Source: Acidimicrobiales bacterium (lineage in GTDB: Bacteria; Actinomycetota; Acidimicrobiia; Acidimicrobiales; Iamiaceae). Taken from it: 64,000 nt of DNA. A model generated the notes under the pieces. The model did no database searches and was not told where the DNA came from. It worked only from the letters and a program-made list of their open reading frames with translations. Where the stretch lies: contig JAUJOW010000001.1 in assembly GCA_030447445.1 (NCBI GenBank), positions 276,511-340,510 of the forward strand. Reading direction: 5' to 3'. The position numbers and the translations under genes were made by a program. This document shows positions 57,160 through 64,000 of the stretch, piece after piece (position 1 is the stretch's first letter; every line of letters begins with the position of its first letter).

Positions 57160-58329
57160 TCAGCCCCGCGGGAGTCCGAGGACCCGGGTGGCGATGACGT
57201 TGCGCTGGATCTCCGACGTTCCGCCCCCGATGGTGGCGGCCAGGGAGACGAGGAAGGCGTGGGGCCAGCGGCCGCCCTCCTCGGCCCGTTCCGGGTCGGT
57301 GACCACCCCGAAGGGGCCCTGGAGGTCGAGCCCCAGCTCGTAGAGGTCCTGGCGCAGCTCGGAGGTGGCCAGCTTCATGTAGGAGTGCTCGGGGGCCGAG
57401 CTGCCCTGCGCGAAGCCGGCGAAGCCCTTGTAGCCGAGCGCCCGCAGGCCCTGGGCTTCGGCGTACGCGGCGGCCAGCCGCCGGCGGACGGCGAGGTCGC
57501 GATCGAGGCGGCGGCGGTGGGCGAGGGCCACCAGGTCGTCGACGGTGCGCTGGCAGCCCGACACCCCCTCCAGCCAGATCCCGCCCCGCTCGTGGGCCAG
57601 CGAGCCCATCGTGATGCGCCACCCGTCGTCGAGCTGGCCGACCAGGTTCCCCCGGGGGACCACCACGTCGGTGAAGAACACCTCGGCGAACTCGGCCGCC
57701 CCGGTCACGTGGCGGAGCGGGCGCACCTCGACTCCCGGGCTGTCGAGGTCGATGATCACCACCGAGATGCCCTTGTGCTTGGGCACGTCGGGGTTCGTGC
57801 GCACGTAGCAGAAGCACTTCTCGGCCACCATGGCGTAGGAGGTCCACACCTTCTGGCCGTTGACCACGAAGGAGTCCCCGTCGAGCTCGGCCCGGGTGGA
57901 CAGCGAGGCGAGGTCGGAGCCGGCGTCGGGCTCGCTCATGCCGACGCACCACACCGTGTCGCCGCGGATGGCGGCGGGGGCCATGGCCCGCTGGGCCTCC
58001 GATCCGAACTCGAGCAGGCTCGGCCCGACGATGGCGTAGCCCCCGAAGTGGAGCGACCGGGGGATGCCCTGGCGGGCCAGCTCCTCCAGGTACACGAGGG
58101 TCTGCACCGGGGTGGCGTTGCGCCCCCCGAGCTCGGGCGGGTAGCCCGGCACCATCCAGCCGTGGTCGAACAACGTGGCCTGCCAGGCCCGGGCCCACCC
58201 CGGGAGGGAGCCGTCGTCGCTCCCGATGAAGTCACGCCGGCGGCGGGCCTCCGGGGGGGCGTGGGCGGCGAGGAACTCGATCAGCTCCGCCCGGAACGCC
58301 TCCTCCTCGGCGCCCCACTCCAGCCGCAC
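57160..58329 (-). CDS. Acyl-CoA dehydrogenase, full-type subunit
   Basis: A 389-residue enzyme with DHGWMVPGYPPELGGRNATP, WCVGMSEPDAGSDLASLSTR, NGQKVWTSYA, a C-terminal TIGGGTSEIQRNVIATRVLGLPRG and all domains present. It is co-transcribed with the short subunit at 56144 (two-base gap), the arrangement known for sterol side-chain acyl-CoA dehydrogenases of mycobacteria (for example the FadE26-FadE27 type). GTG 58329 starts 13 bases after the SDR gene stop on the same strand, so the SDR is probably the first gene of this operon. Confidence 0.92.
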   Translation of the reverse strand: MRLEWGAEEEAFRAELIEFLAAHAPPEARRRRDFIGSDDGSLPGWARAWQATLFDHGWMVPGYPPELGGRNATPVQTLVYLEELARQGIPRSLHFGGYAIVGPSLLEFGSEAQRAMAPAAIRGDTVWCVGMSEPDAGSDLASLSTRAELDGDSFVVNGQKVWTSYAMVAEKCFCYVRTNPDVPKHKGISVVIIDLDSPGVEVRPLRHVTGAAEFAEVFFTDVVVPRGNLVGQLDDGWRITMGSLAHERGGIWLEGVSGCQRTVDDLVALAHRRRLDRDLAVRRRLAAAYAEAQGLRALGYKGFAGFAQGSSAPEHSYMKLATSELRQDLYELGLDLQGPFGVVTDPERAEEGGRWPHAFLVSLAATIGGGTSEIQRNVIATRVLGLPRG

Positions 58330-58341
58330 GGCCCGCCCGTC

Positions 58342-59298
58342 TCAGCCGTTGCCGGCCGGCGCCGGGTACGCCGGGCGGTCGGCCGGCGGCGGACCGAAGA
58401 AGAACGGTGGGACGGATCCGTCGGCCTTGGCGAGGAGCTGGTCCCGGACCGCCTCCACGGAGTCGACCGTCCACGGCTTGTCGCTGGTGGCCTCGGTGAG
58501 CGGTCGCCACCCCTCGAGGAGCTGGACCTGTCCCCCCTGCACCTTGACCACCTGACCGGAGATGCCGGCGGCCAGGTCCGAGGCCAGCCAGCCGGCCACC
58601 GCGGCCACGTTGGCGGGATGGAAGCGGTCGAGTTCGCCCTCGGCGGCCTTCATGTGGTCGCCGGCGACGTCCTCGGTGAGCCGGGTCCGGGCGACGGGGG
58701 CGATGGCGTTGACCCGGACCCCGATCCGTTCCAGCTCACGGGCCATGACCAGGGTCATCGCCGCGATCCCGGCCTTGGCGGCGGCGTAGTTCACCTGGGC
58801 GGCGTTGCCGTAGAGGCCCGACTCCGAGGCGGTGTTCACGATGGCGGCCCGGACCGGCTGCCCGGTCTCCTTGGCGAGGGCCCGCCAGTGGGCGGCGGCG
58901 AAGCGGGACACCGCGAAGTGACCTTTGACGTGGACAGCGATGACCGCGTCCCAGTCGGCCTCGTCCATGTTGAAGCTCATCCGGTCCCGCAGGATGCCGG
59001 CGTTGTTGATGACGACGTCGAGGCCGCCGAGGTCGTTGACGGCCTGGGCCACCAGGGCGGCAGCGCCGTCCCAGGTGCTGACATCGTCGTGGTTGGCCAC
59101 GGCGGTCCCCCCGCCAGCGGTGATCTCGTCGACGACCTGACGGGCCGGGCGCTGATCCTCGCCCTCACCAGTGGGGGCGCCGCCGAGGTCGTTGACCACC
59201 ACGCTCGCGCCTTCGGCCCCGAGCAGCAGCGCCTCTTCCCGGCCGATGCCCCGGCCGGCCCCGGTCACCACCGCCACCTTGCCGTCGAACAGTCCCAC
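58342..59298 (-). CDS. Short-chain dehydrogenase, long form (paralogue of 18473)
   Basis: 318 residues with TGAGRGIGREEALLLGAEG, VVVNDLGGAPTGEGED, VINNAGILRDRMSFNM and YAAAK as the catalytic pair. Like the 18473 protein it has the NDLGG element and a long C-terminal extension (after ISGQVVKVQGGQVQLLEGW), the pattern of 3-hydroxyacyl-CoA dehydrogenases of the multifunctional-enzyme-2 type. The GTG start has GGGAGG upstream. The operator 59319-59332 heads this gene and the divergent crotonase. Confidence 0.9.
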   Translation of the reverse strand: MGLFDGKVAVVTGAGRGIGREEALLLGAEGASVVVNDLGGAPTGEGEDQRPARQVVDEITAGGGTAVANHDDVSTWDGAAALVAQAVNDLGGLDVVINNAGILRDRMSFNMDEADWDAVIAVHVKGHFAVSRFAAAHWRALAKETGQPVRAAIVNTASESGLYGNAAQVNYAAAKAGIAAMTLVMARELERIGVRVNAIAPVARTRLTEDVAGDHMKAAEGELDRFHPANVAAVAGWLASDLAAGISGQVVKVQGGQVQLLEGWRPLTEATSDKPWTVDSVEAVRDQLLAKADGSVPPFFFGPPPADRPAYPAPAGNG

Positions 59299-59318
59299 GG
59301 GCCTCCCACCGAGTTTCC

Positions 59319-59332
59319 TGACGCTCGTGTCA
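59319..59332. promoter_or_regulatory. TGAC-N6-GTCA operator between SDR/dehydrogenase operon and crotonase
   Basis: TGACGCTCGTGTCA lies 20 bases before the SDR start. On the plus strand it sits just upstream of a -10 box TACGGT (59336-59341) for the crotonase gene, which has a 32-base leader with GGGAGG. Confidence 0.72.
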
Positions 59333-59379
59333 GAGTACGGTAAGTTCCCCGCCGTCGCCACACACCCGGGAGGCTGGGC

Positions 59380-60225
59380 ATGGCCGACCCCACGCCGCCC
59401 GGCGAGGTCACCGAGCTCGTCCGCCACGCCGTCGACGACGAGGGCGTGGCTCGCATCACCATCGACGCCGCCGAGCGGGGCAACGCCTTGACCACGGCCA
59501 TGCGGGATCGCATCACCAGCCTCCTCCAGGCCGACTCGGCCGACCTGGGGGTGCGGGTGGTGGTGGTGGCCGCCGCCGGTGAGCGCCACTTCTGCACCGG
59601 TGCCAGCCTGGGGGGCCCTCGGCCGGCGGCCCCGGCCCGTCCCGCCGGTGCCCCCGAGCAGGCCGTCGGCGACGTGGCCCGCACCATCCGGCGGGGGTGG
59701 CAGCAGATGGTGGAGGCGGTGCTCGACTGCGAGAAGCCGGTCGTGGCGGCGGTCAACGGCACCGCCGCCGGCGGCGGCGCCCACCTCGTGCTGGCCTGTG
59801 ACCTGGTGGTCATGGCGGACACGGCCAAGCTGGTTGAGGTGTTCGTGCGGCGGGGGATCATCCCCGATGCCGGGGGCTGCTACCTGCTGCCCCGCATCAT
59901 CGGGCTGCCCCGGGCCAAGGAGCTGATGTTCCTGGCCGACGACGTGCCGGCGGCCCGGGCCGAGCAGCTCGGCCTGGCCAACCAGGTGGTGCCGGCGGCC
60001 GACCTCGAGGCCAGCGTCGCCACGCTCGCCTCACGGCTGGCCCGGTCTCCCACGCGCGCCCTGGCCATGACCAAGTGGCTGCTCAACCGGAGCTTCGAGT
60101 CGAACCGGTCGACGGCCTTCGACGAGGAGGCCTGGGCCCAGGAGGTGGTGACCGGCACAGCCGACGCCGCCGAGGGGATGACGGCGTTCGGGGAGCGACG
60201 ACCCCCGTCCTTCTGCGGCTGGTGA
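59380..60225 (+). CDS. Enoyl-CoA hydratase/isomerase (crotonase) family protein
   Basis: 281 residues. ERHFCTGASLGG and AAVNGTAAGGGAHLVLACD are the oxyanion segments. The active-site strand has FVRRGIIPDAGGCYLLPRIIG; the aspartate in IPDAGG is characteristic of the PaaG/isomerase-type branch. The first usual glutamate is shifted (LVEVF). It may therefore be a 2,3/3,4-enoyl-CoA isomerase. ATG 59380 has the ribosome site GGGAGG six bases upstream. A single-gene transcript controlled by the operator 59319-59332. Confidence 0.9.
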   Translation: MADPTPPGEVTELVRHAVDDEGVARITIDAAERGNALTTAMRDRITSLLQADSADLGVRVVVVAAAGERHFCTGASLGGPRPAAPARPAGAPEQAVGDVARTIRRGWQQMVEAVLDCEKPVVAAVNGTAAGGGAHLVLACDLVVMADTAKLVEVFVRRGIIPDAGGCYLLPRIIGLPRAKELMFLADDVPAARAEQLGLANQVVPAADLEASVATLASRLARSPTRALAMTKWLLNRSFESNRSTAFDEEAWAQEVVTGTADAAEGMTAFGERRPPSFCGW

Positions 60226-60277
60226 GGCGAGGCGGGCGTCCGGCGAGAGGTGAGGGTGGTCGACCCGCTCCCGGCGC

Positions 60278-61975
60278 TCAGCAGAGGCGTTCCTCGTGGA
60301 TGGTGACGAGGTCGGGGAGGCCCCGGTGGTCGAGCCGGGAGCGCTCGAAGTGCACGCGGGCGCGACGACCCTGGAGGGTGAGGGTGGCGATGCCGTTGCC
60401 GAACCAGGGCCCGCCGGTGACCTGCCAACCGGCACCTCCGGCGGCGCCCGGCGAACCGCCGGCATCGTCGCCCCTGCCGCCGCCGGCGCCCACGGCGGCC
60501 AGGGCCAGCCGCCCGGCCAGCGCCCCCAGCCGGGAGCTGGCCACCCGGAGGGTCCGCCGCAGGTTGGCGGGGACACCGTTGCGGATCGGTGAGCTGACGA
60601 GCTGCACCACCCGGCAGCCGTTCCCGGGCCCGCCCTCGAGCGGGACGACGTAGGAGAAGTGGACGTCGCCCGAGAGCACGAGCACCGATGCCGGGGGGTG
60701 ACCGCGGCGTCCGGTGGCCACGCCGGCCACCGACTCGGCGAGCCGTTCGAACGACCGGCCGAAGGCGGCCCAGTGCTCGAGGTCGCCGGCCCTCCGAGCC
60801 CGCTCCCCGATCCGGCGGCCGACGCCACCCCAGCGGCCGGCACCGACCCGATCGCTCCACCGCTCGGCCTCGTGGACGCCCTCGGGCAGCAGCCACGGCA
60901 ACGAGGCGCCGATCAGGAGGTGGTCGACGTCGCCGGTCAGGCGGTCGTCGACCCAGGCCCACCCGGCGTCGTCGATGATGGCCCGGTCGCCCTCTTCGAG
61001 GCGGCGGTGGCTGCGGGTGTCCGCCATCACCAGCCGGGCGTTGGTGCCGGCGGCGAGGAGGTCGCGGGTGGAGCTCCACCGGGGCGGCGACGGGTGGGCC
61101 CGCTCGAGTCGGGCCCGGTCGATCATCGCCCGCAGGACCGCCTCACCGTCGGTCCCGGGCTCCCGGAGGGCGGCAAGGACCGGATCGGTGGCCAGCTCGT
61201 CGGGATGGAGGTTCCCGAGGTGCTGGTAGAGCCAGTAGGCGGTCAGCCCGCCGATGACGTGGGCGTCCCACCACGGCTGGTCGACGATGTCGTCGAGCCA
61301 GGCCGCCGAGAGATTCCAGTCGTCGACGATGTCGTGGTCGTCGAAGACCATCGCACTCGGCACCGTGGACAGCACCCAGCGCACGGTGGGCTCGGACCAC
61401 GACCGGTGGTACAGCGCCATGTACCGCTCGAGGTCGGGCTCGGGCTCGTCGGGGTCGAGGTCGCCGTAGACCTGGTCCCCGAGGAACACGGCGTGGTCCG
61501 GAGGATCGCTCGGCCCCTCTTCGAGGAGGCGCCGGCCGTAGGCGACGAGCGCATCGACCCCGTGGCCCTCGGGGTGCTCGGTCCGCTCGAGGGTGTGGGG
61601 CGGGTGGTGCGGCACGGCCACCCGGCAGGAGCCGAACACCACCCGCAGCGGGCGGTCGGCCCCGGCGGTGCGGATCAGGCTCGGGGGCAGCCCAGCGCCG
61701 TCCAACGGCCAGCGCCGGACATCGTCGAGGAGCACCTCGTAGGTGTGGTCGGTGCCCGCCGCCAGGCCAGTGACCGTGACGACGGCGAAGTGGCGGCCGG
61801 CCACCGCGAAGGTGGTGGCGCGGGCCGGTCCGTCGGTGGCGCCGGCCGACGAAGACGGCGGGTCGGTGCGGACCTCCACGGTGGCGGGGCCGTCGGTCTC
61901 CACCCACACCGTGGCCCGCGATCGGTCCACGAAGCGCAGGACCGGTCCGAGCACGAGGTCGGGCATCCCCGCCAC
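60278..61975 (-). CDS. PhoD-like (alkaline phosphatase D family) metallophosphoesterase
   Basis: A 565-residue protein with an N-terminal beta-sandwich domain (LRFVDRSRATVWVETDG, residues 10-115), then the PhoD core: VVFGSCRVAVPHHPP, HAVFLGDQVYGDLDP with metal aspartates, MVFDDHDIVDDWNLS, and LVLSGDVHFSYVVPLE with metal histidine. No signal peptide or Tat motif is visible, so it is probably cytoplasmic, unlike secreted PhoD. ATG 61975 or the fourth residue methionine could be the start. It is downstream of two APH-type kinases on the same strand, with a 21-base gap. Confidence 0.87.
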   Translation of the reverse strand: MAGMPDLVLGPVLRFVDRSRATVWVETDGPATVEVRTDPPSSSAGATDGPARATTFAVAGRHFAVVTVTGLAAGTDHTYEVLLDDVRRWPLDGAGLPPSLIRTAGADRPLRVVFGSCRVAVPHHPPHTLERTEHPEGHGVDALVAYGRRLLEEGPSDPPDHAVFLGDQVYGDLDPDEPEPDLERYMALYHRSWSEPTVRWVLSTVPSAMVFDDHDIVDDWNLSAAWLDDIVDQPWWDAHVIGGLTAYWLYQHLGNLHPDELATDPVLAALREPGTDGEAVLRAMIDRARLERAHPSPPRWSSTRDLLAAGTNARLVMADTRSHRRLEEGDRAIIDDAGWAWVDDRLTGDVDHLLIGASLPWLLPEGVHEAERWSDRVGAGRWGGVGRRIGERARRAGDLEHWAAFGRSFERLAESVAGVATGRRGHPPASVLVLSGDVHFSYVVPLEGGPGNGCRVVQLVSSPIRNGVPANLRRTLRVASSRLGALAGRLALAAVGAGGGRGDDAGGSPGAAGGAGWQVTGGPWFGNGIATLTLQGRRARVHFERSRLDHRGLPDLVTIHEERLC

Positions 61976-61996
61976 CTACCCGGCCCCGGCGGCGCC

Positions 61997-63178
61997 CTAT
62001 GACGGGTGGACGGCCCGCTCGAGGAGCGTACCGGCGACCGGTCGCCATGCGGGGCGGAAGGCGTACACCGCCGCCAACCGGAGGCGGGTGGCCACCGCGT
62101 AGTCCCGGATGCGGCTCCGGGTCAGGGCGTCGGGGGCGGCGCCTCCCAGCAAGGCCGCCGCCGCTGCCGCTCCTTCGGCCGCCGTGCGGCGCCCTTGCAG
62201 CACCCGCAGCTCGAGGTGGACGACCAGGTTGGCCAGGTCGAGCGCTCGCTCGCCGACCGCCAAGGTGTCGAGGTCGAGGAAGCCGACCGGCTGACCGGGC
62301 TCGACGAGCACCTGCTTGTCGTGGAGGTCGCGGTGCAACAGGCCACTCGTGCCTGGGACGCCGGCCACGAGCGGGGCGAGGAGGGCCTCGACGTCGACCA
62401 CGGGGAGTAGACCGAAGGCGGCGGCCCGGTCCACCCAGCGGCCGGCCACGTCGGCCTCGTCGGCGGCTGTATGGACGTCGAGGCCGGCACCGTGGATCGG
62501 CCCTTCGTGGAGGCGGGTGAGGGCCCGCCCGGTCTCAGCCCAGGCCTGGCTCCAACCGGCACCACCGGCTCGTTCGAAGAGGGACGTGCCGACCAGCTCG
62601 TCGAGCTCCAGGACCCCTCGGTCGTGGTCCACTTGTCCGAGCCGGGGGACCCGCAGCCGTCCCCCGGTCGCCGCTGCCACCTCGGCCGCCCGCTCCGCCC
62701 GGTCGACGAACGCCACCACCCTGTCACCGGGGCGCACCACCTTCAGGTACGACGTCCGCCCGTCGGGTTCGACGCGACGCAGGACCGCCCGCCGCTCCGG
62801 ACGGTGGGCCCGCAGCTCGATGCCCCGAGCCGCCACCAGCGGGGCGAGTGCGCGCAGCCGACGGTCGGCACCGCCGGGCTGTAGCACGATGCCGGCCCCG
62901 GGGAGGTCGATCGAGCCGATGGTGTCACGGGCGACCTCGGACCGCCGCTGGGGGTCGGCCATCCACTGGCCGGCGACGGCTCGTCCCGCCCCGTCGACGT
63001 ACTCGATGAGGGCGTGTTCGTCGTGGCGAGGCCAGGCCCGCTGCAACCGGAGACGGTGACCGTCACCGGGCACCACGAGCACCGACGGCAAGGTCGCGGC
63101 ACCACCGGCGGCGCAGCGCCACGTCGAGCCGCCGCTGGCAGCGTCGCGATCGGCGGCCGGCCTCGCTTCGACGCTCAC
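61997..63178 (-). CDS. APH/ChoK-like phosphotransferase family protein (kinase fold)
   Basis: A 393-residue protein with an unusual N-terminal roughly 120-residue region followed by a kinase-like domain. The catalytic loop is LLHRDLHDKQVLVE (HxDxxxxQ) and the metal loop is FLDLDTLAVG. TSYLKVVRPGD contains the candidate ATP-binding lysine. Relatives phosphorylate small molecules such as aminoglycosides, choline, maltose or homoserine; the substrate is unknown. The start overlaps the stop of the upstream kinase gene by ATGA, so the two are co-translated. Confidence 0.83.
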   Translation of the reverse strand: MSVEARPAADRDAASGGSTWRCAAGGAATLPSVLVVPGDGHRLRLQRAWPRHDEHALIEYVDGAGRAVAGQWMADPQRRSEVARDTIGSIDLPGAGIVLQPGGADRRLRALAPLVAARGIELRAHRPERRAVLRRVEPDGRTSYLKVVRPGDRVVAFVDRAERAAEVAAATGGRLRVPRLGQVDHDRGVLELDELVGTSLFERAGGAGWSQAWAETGRALTRLHEGPIHGAGLDVHTAADEADVAGRWVDRAAAFGLLPVVDVEALLAPLVAGVPGTSGLLHRDLHDKQVLVEPGQPVGFLDLDTLAVGERALDLANLVVHLELRVLQGRRTAAEGAAAAAALLGGAAPDALTRSRIRDYAVATRLRLAAVYAFRPAWRPVAGTLLERAVHPS

Positions 63179-64000
63179 GCCGGCACCCCGGCGTCGAGGG
63201 CGGTGCCGGCGGCGGCCACGAGGTGCCGAACCCGTGCCTCCCAGCCCGGACGGCGGTACCGGAAGGGCTCGGCCGCTCGCTGGAGCACGGCGGCAGCGAT
63301 CCGAGGGGCCAGGCCTGCGGACACGTCAGGCCCGCTGGCGGCGGCGTGACCGTCGAGCACGGCGGTGACGACAGCGCTGTGCCGATCGAGGTCGACGGGA
63401 CGCCCGCCGGCGGCGAGCGAGGCGGCGACGAAGGAGGCCAGGTCGACGGTGGGGTCGTCGATCGACGCCCGGTCGAGGTCGACCACCACGAGCTCGCCGC
63501 CGGGTCGGCGCAACACCTGGTCGGCGGAGAGATCGCCGTGGACGGGGGTGGGGGCGACCCGGCTCGCCCGGGCGAGGGCGTCGAGCACGCCCGTCGCCAC
63601 CGCCACCGCGGCGGTGGCGGCATCGGGCACCAGTGCGGTGATCGCGCCGACGGCACCGGCCAGCTCGGCGGACAGCGGCGGAGCGGGAGGGAGGCCGGCC
63701 ACGCCGGCGCGGTGCAGGCGGGCGGCCAGCGCACCGCAGGCGGCGACGTCGCCGGTGCCGGCGTCGACGGCGTCGAGGGACACGCCCTCGATCCACCCCG
63801 TCGCCACCAGCGAGACCTCGCCGTCGACGCCGAGGAGGGCCGGGACCGCCAACCCGCTCGACGCAACGGCCCGGTGGCGCGCCGCCATGGCACCGGCCTC
63901 GCCCCCTCGGTAGGCCTTGACCAGGCGGGCGGCGGCCCCCGTCCCCACTCGCGCCACGAGCCGTCGCTCGGGCTTGTAGCGCAGGATGTGGGGCGGGTCG
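63175..64000 (-). CDS. APH-type phosphotransferase, 5' end outside window
   Basis: At least 274 residues; the frame is open through the window end (before residue VARVGTGAAARLVKAYRG it continues with HILRYKPERRLV), so the true start lies beyond base 64000. The kinase core is clear: PVHGDLSADQVLRRPGG as the catalytic loop and VVVDLDRASIDDP as the metal aspartate loop. VKAYRGG may hold the ATP-binding lysine. It is a likely paralogue and operon partner of 61997; two APH-type kinases in tandem with a PhoD-like phosphatase suggest a small phosphometabolite pathway. Confidence 0.85.
   Translation of the reverse strand, partial: DPPHILRYKPERRLVARVGTGAAARLVKAYRGGEAGAMAARHRAVASSGLAVPALLGVDGEVSLVATGWIEGVSLDAVDAGTGDVAACGALAARLHRAGVAGLPPAPPLSAELAGAVGAITALVPDAATAAVAVATGVLDALARASRVAPTPVHGDLSADQVLRRPGGELVVVDLDRASIDDPTVDLASFVAASLAAGGRPVDLDRHSAVVTAVLDGHAAASGPDVSAGLAPRIAAAVLQRAAEPFRYRRPGWEARVRHLVAAAGTALDAGVPA

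Noticed and set aside
54128-57343. A 1071-codon plus-strand frame across the aldehyde dehydrogenase, MaoC and acyl-CoA dehydrogenase genes
   Set aside because: Composition is that of a GC shadow (histidine, glycine, arginine-rich), with no motif, and it is opposite three recognised genes.
1-64000. tRNA, rRNA, insertion sequences, integrase or prophage genes, CRISPR arrays
   Set aside because: Looked for by eye on both strands (cloverleaf ends, transposase motifs, terminal repeats) and none was recognised; a tRNA/Rfam scan would be decisive.

Overview
The window is a very GC-rich (about 70% by eye), densely packed stretch of bacterial chromosome. Genes overlap by ATGA/GTGA/TTGA junctions, GTG and TTG starts are common, and several promoters look leaderless. 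Acyl-CoA dehydrogenases, type III CoA-transferases, lipid-transfer-type thiolases with DUF35 partners, HyuA/HyuB, an F420-type LLM oxidoreductase and paired TetR regulators point to an actinomycete. My best guess is the class Acidimicrobiia; this is inferred from gene content and not proven.

Layout. 1-4444: end of an acyl-CoA dehydrogenase, then a crotonase, a CoA-transferase and a D-aminoacylase-type amidohydrolase. 4530-10029: amidohydrolase, divergent acyl-CoA dehydrogenase pair, Uma2 protein, thiolase. 10084-13829: NDP-forming acyl-CoA synthetase, lipid-transfer-type thiolase and DUF35 protein. 13877-16361: two more amidohydrolases. 16481-17027: MazF-type toxin/antitoxin pair. 17073-20258: SDR and MaoC, divergent from SDR and crotonase. 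20297-23423: TetR, AMP-dependent ligase, DUF707 protein. 23478-33170: P450, a fused ETF beta-alpha protein, D-2-hydroxyacid dehydrogenase, class II aldolase, a haem-oxygenase-fold diiron-type protein and HyuB/HyuA. 33173-37560: acyl-CoA dehydrogenase and ligase divergent from TetR and a nucleosidase. 37627-46288: branched-chain-amino-acid-type ABC importer (permeases fused) co-directional with alcohol dehydrogenase, VOC, LLM and thiolase genes. 46302-47834: lipoprotein, DUF35 protein, methyltransferase. 47915-51732: frameshifted alpha/beta hydrolase, acyltransferase-toroid fusion, secreted propeller protein. 51713-60225: a large catabolic block (thiolase, crotonase, aldehyde dehydrogenase, MaoC, heteromeric-type acyl-CoA dehydrogenase pair, SDR, crotonase). 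60278-64000: PhoD-like phosphatase and two APH-type kinases, the last one cut by the window end.

How it fits together. A 14-bp inverted repeat, TGAC-N6-GTCA, occurs at 13 operon heads (12 perfect, one with a single mismatch). It precedes dehydrogenases, amidohydrolases, SDRs, the P450, the fused ETF, the Hyu operon, the ABC importer, a methyltransferase and one TetR gene. The two TetR paralogues have almost identical recognition helices. I infer one regulon for uptake, CoA activation, beta-oxidation-like dehydrogenation and hydration, retro-aldol or thiolytic cleavage, and electron disposal for an organic acid with a branched or cyclic skeleton. The substrate cannot be named from sequence alone.

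No rRNA, tRNA, CRISPR array, insertion sequence or prophage was recognised. No gene-free stretch exceeds 300 bases; the largest gaps are about 110-120 bases and hold the operators listed here.
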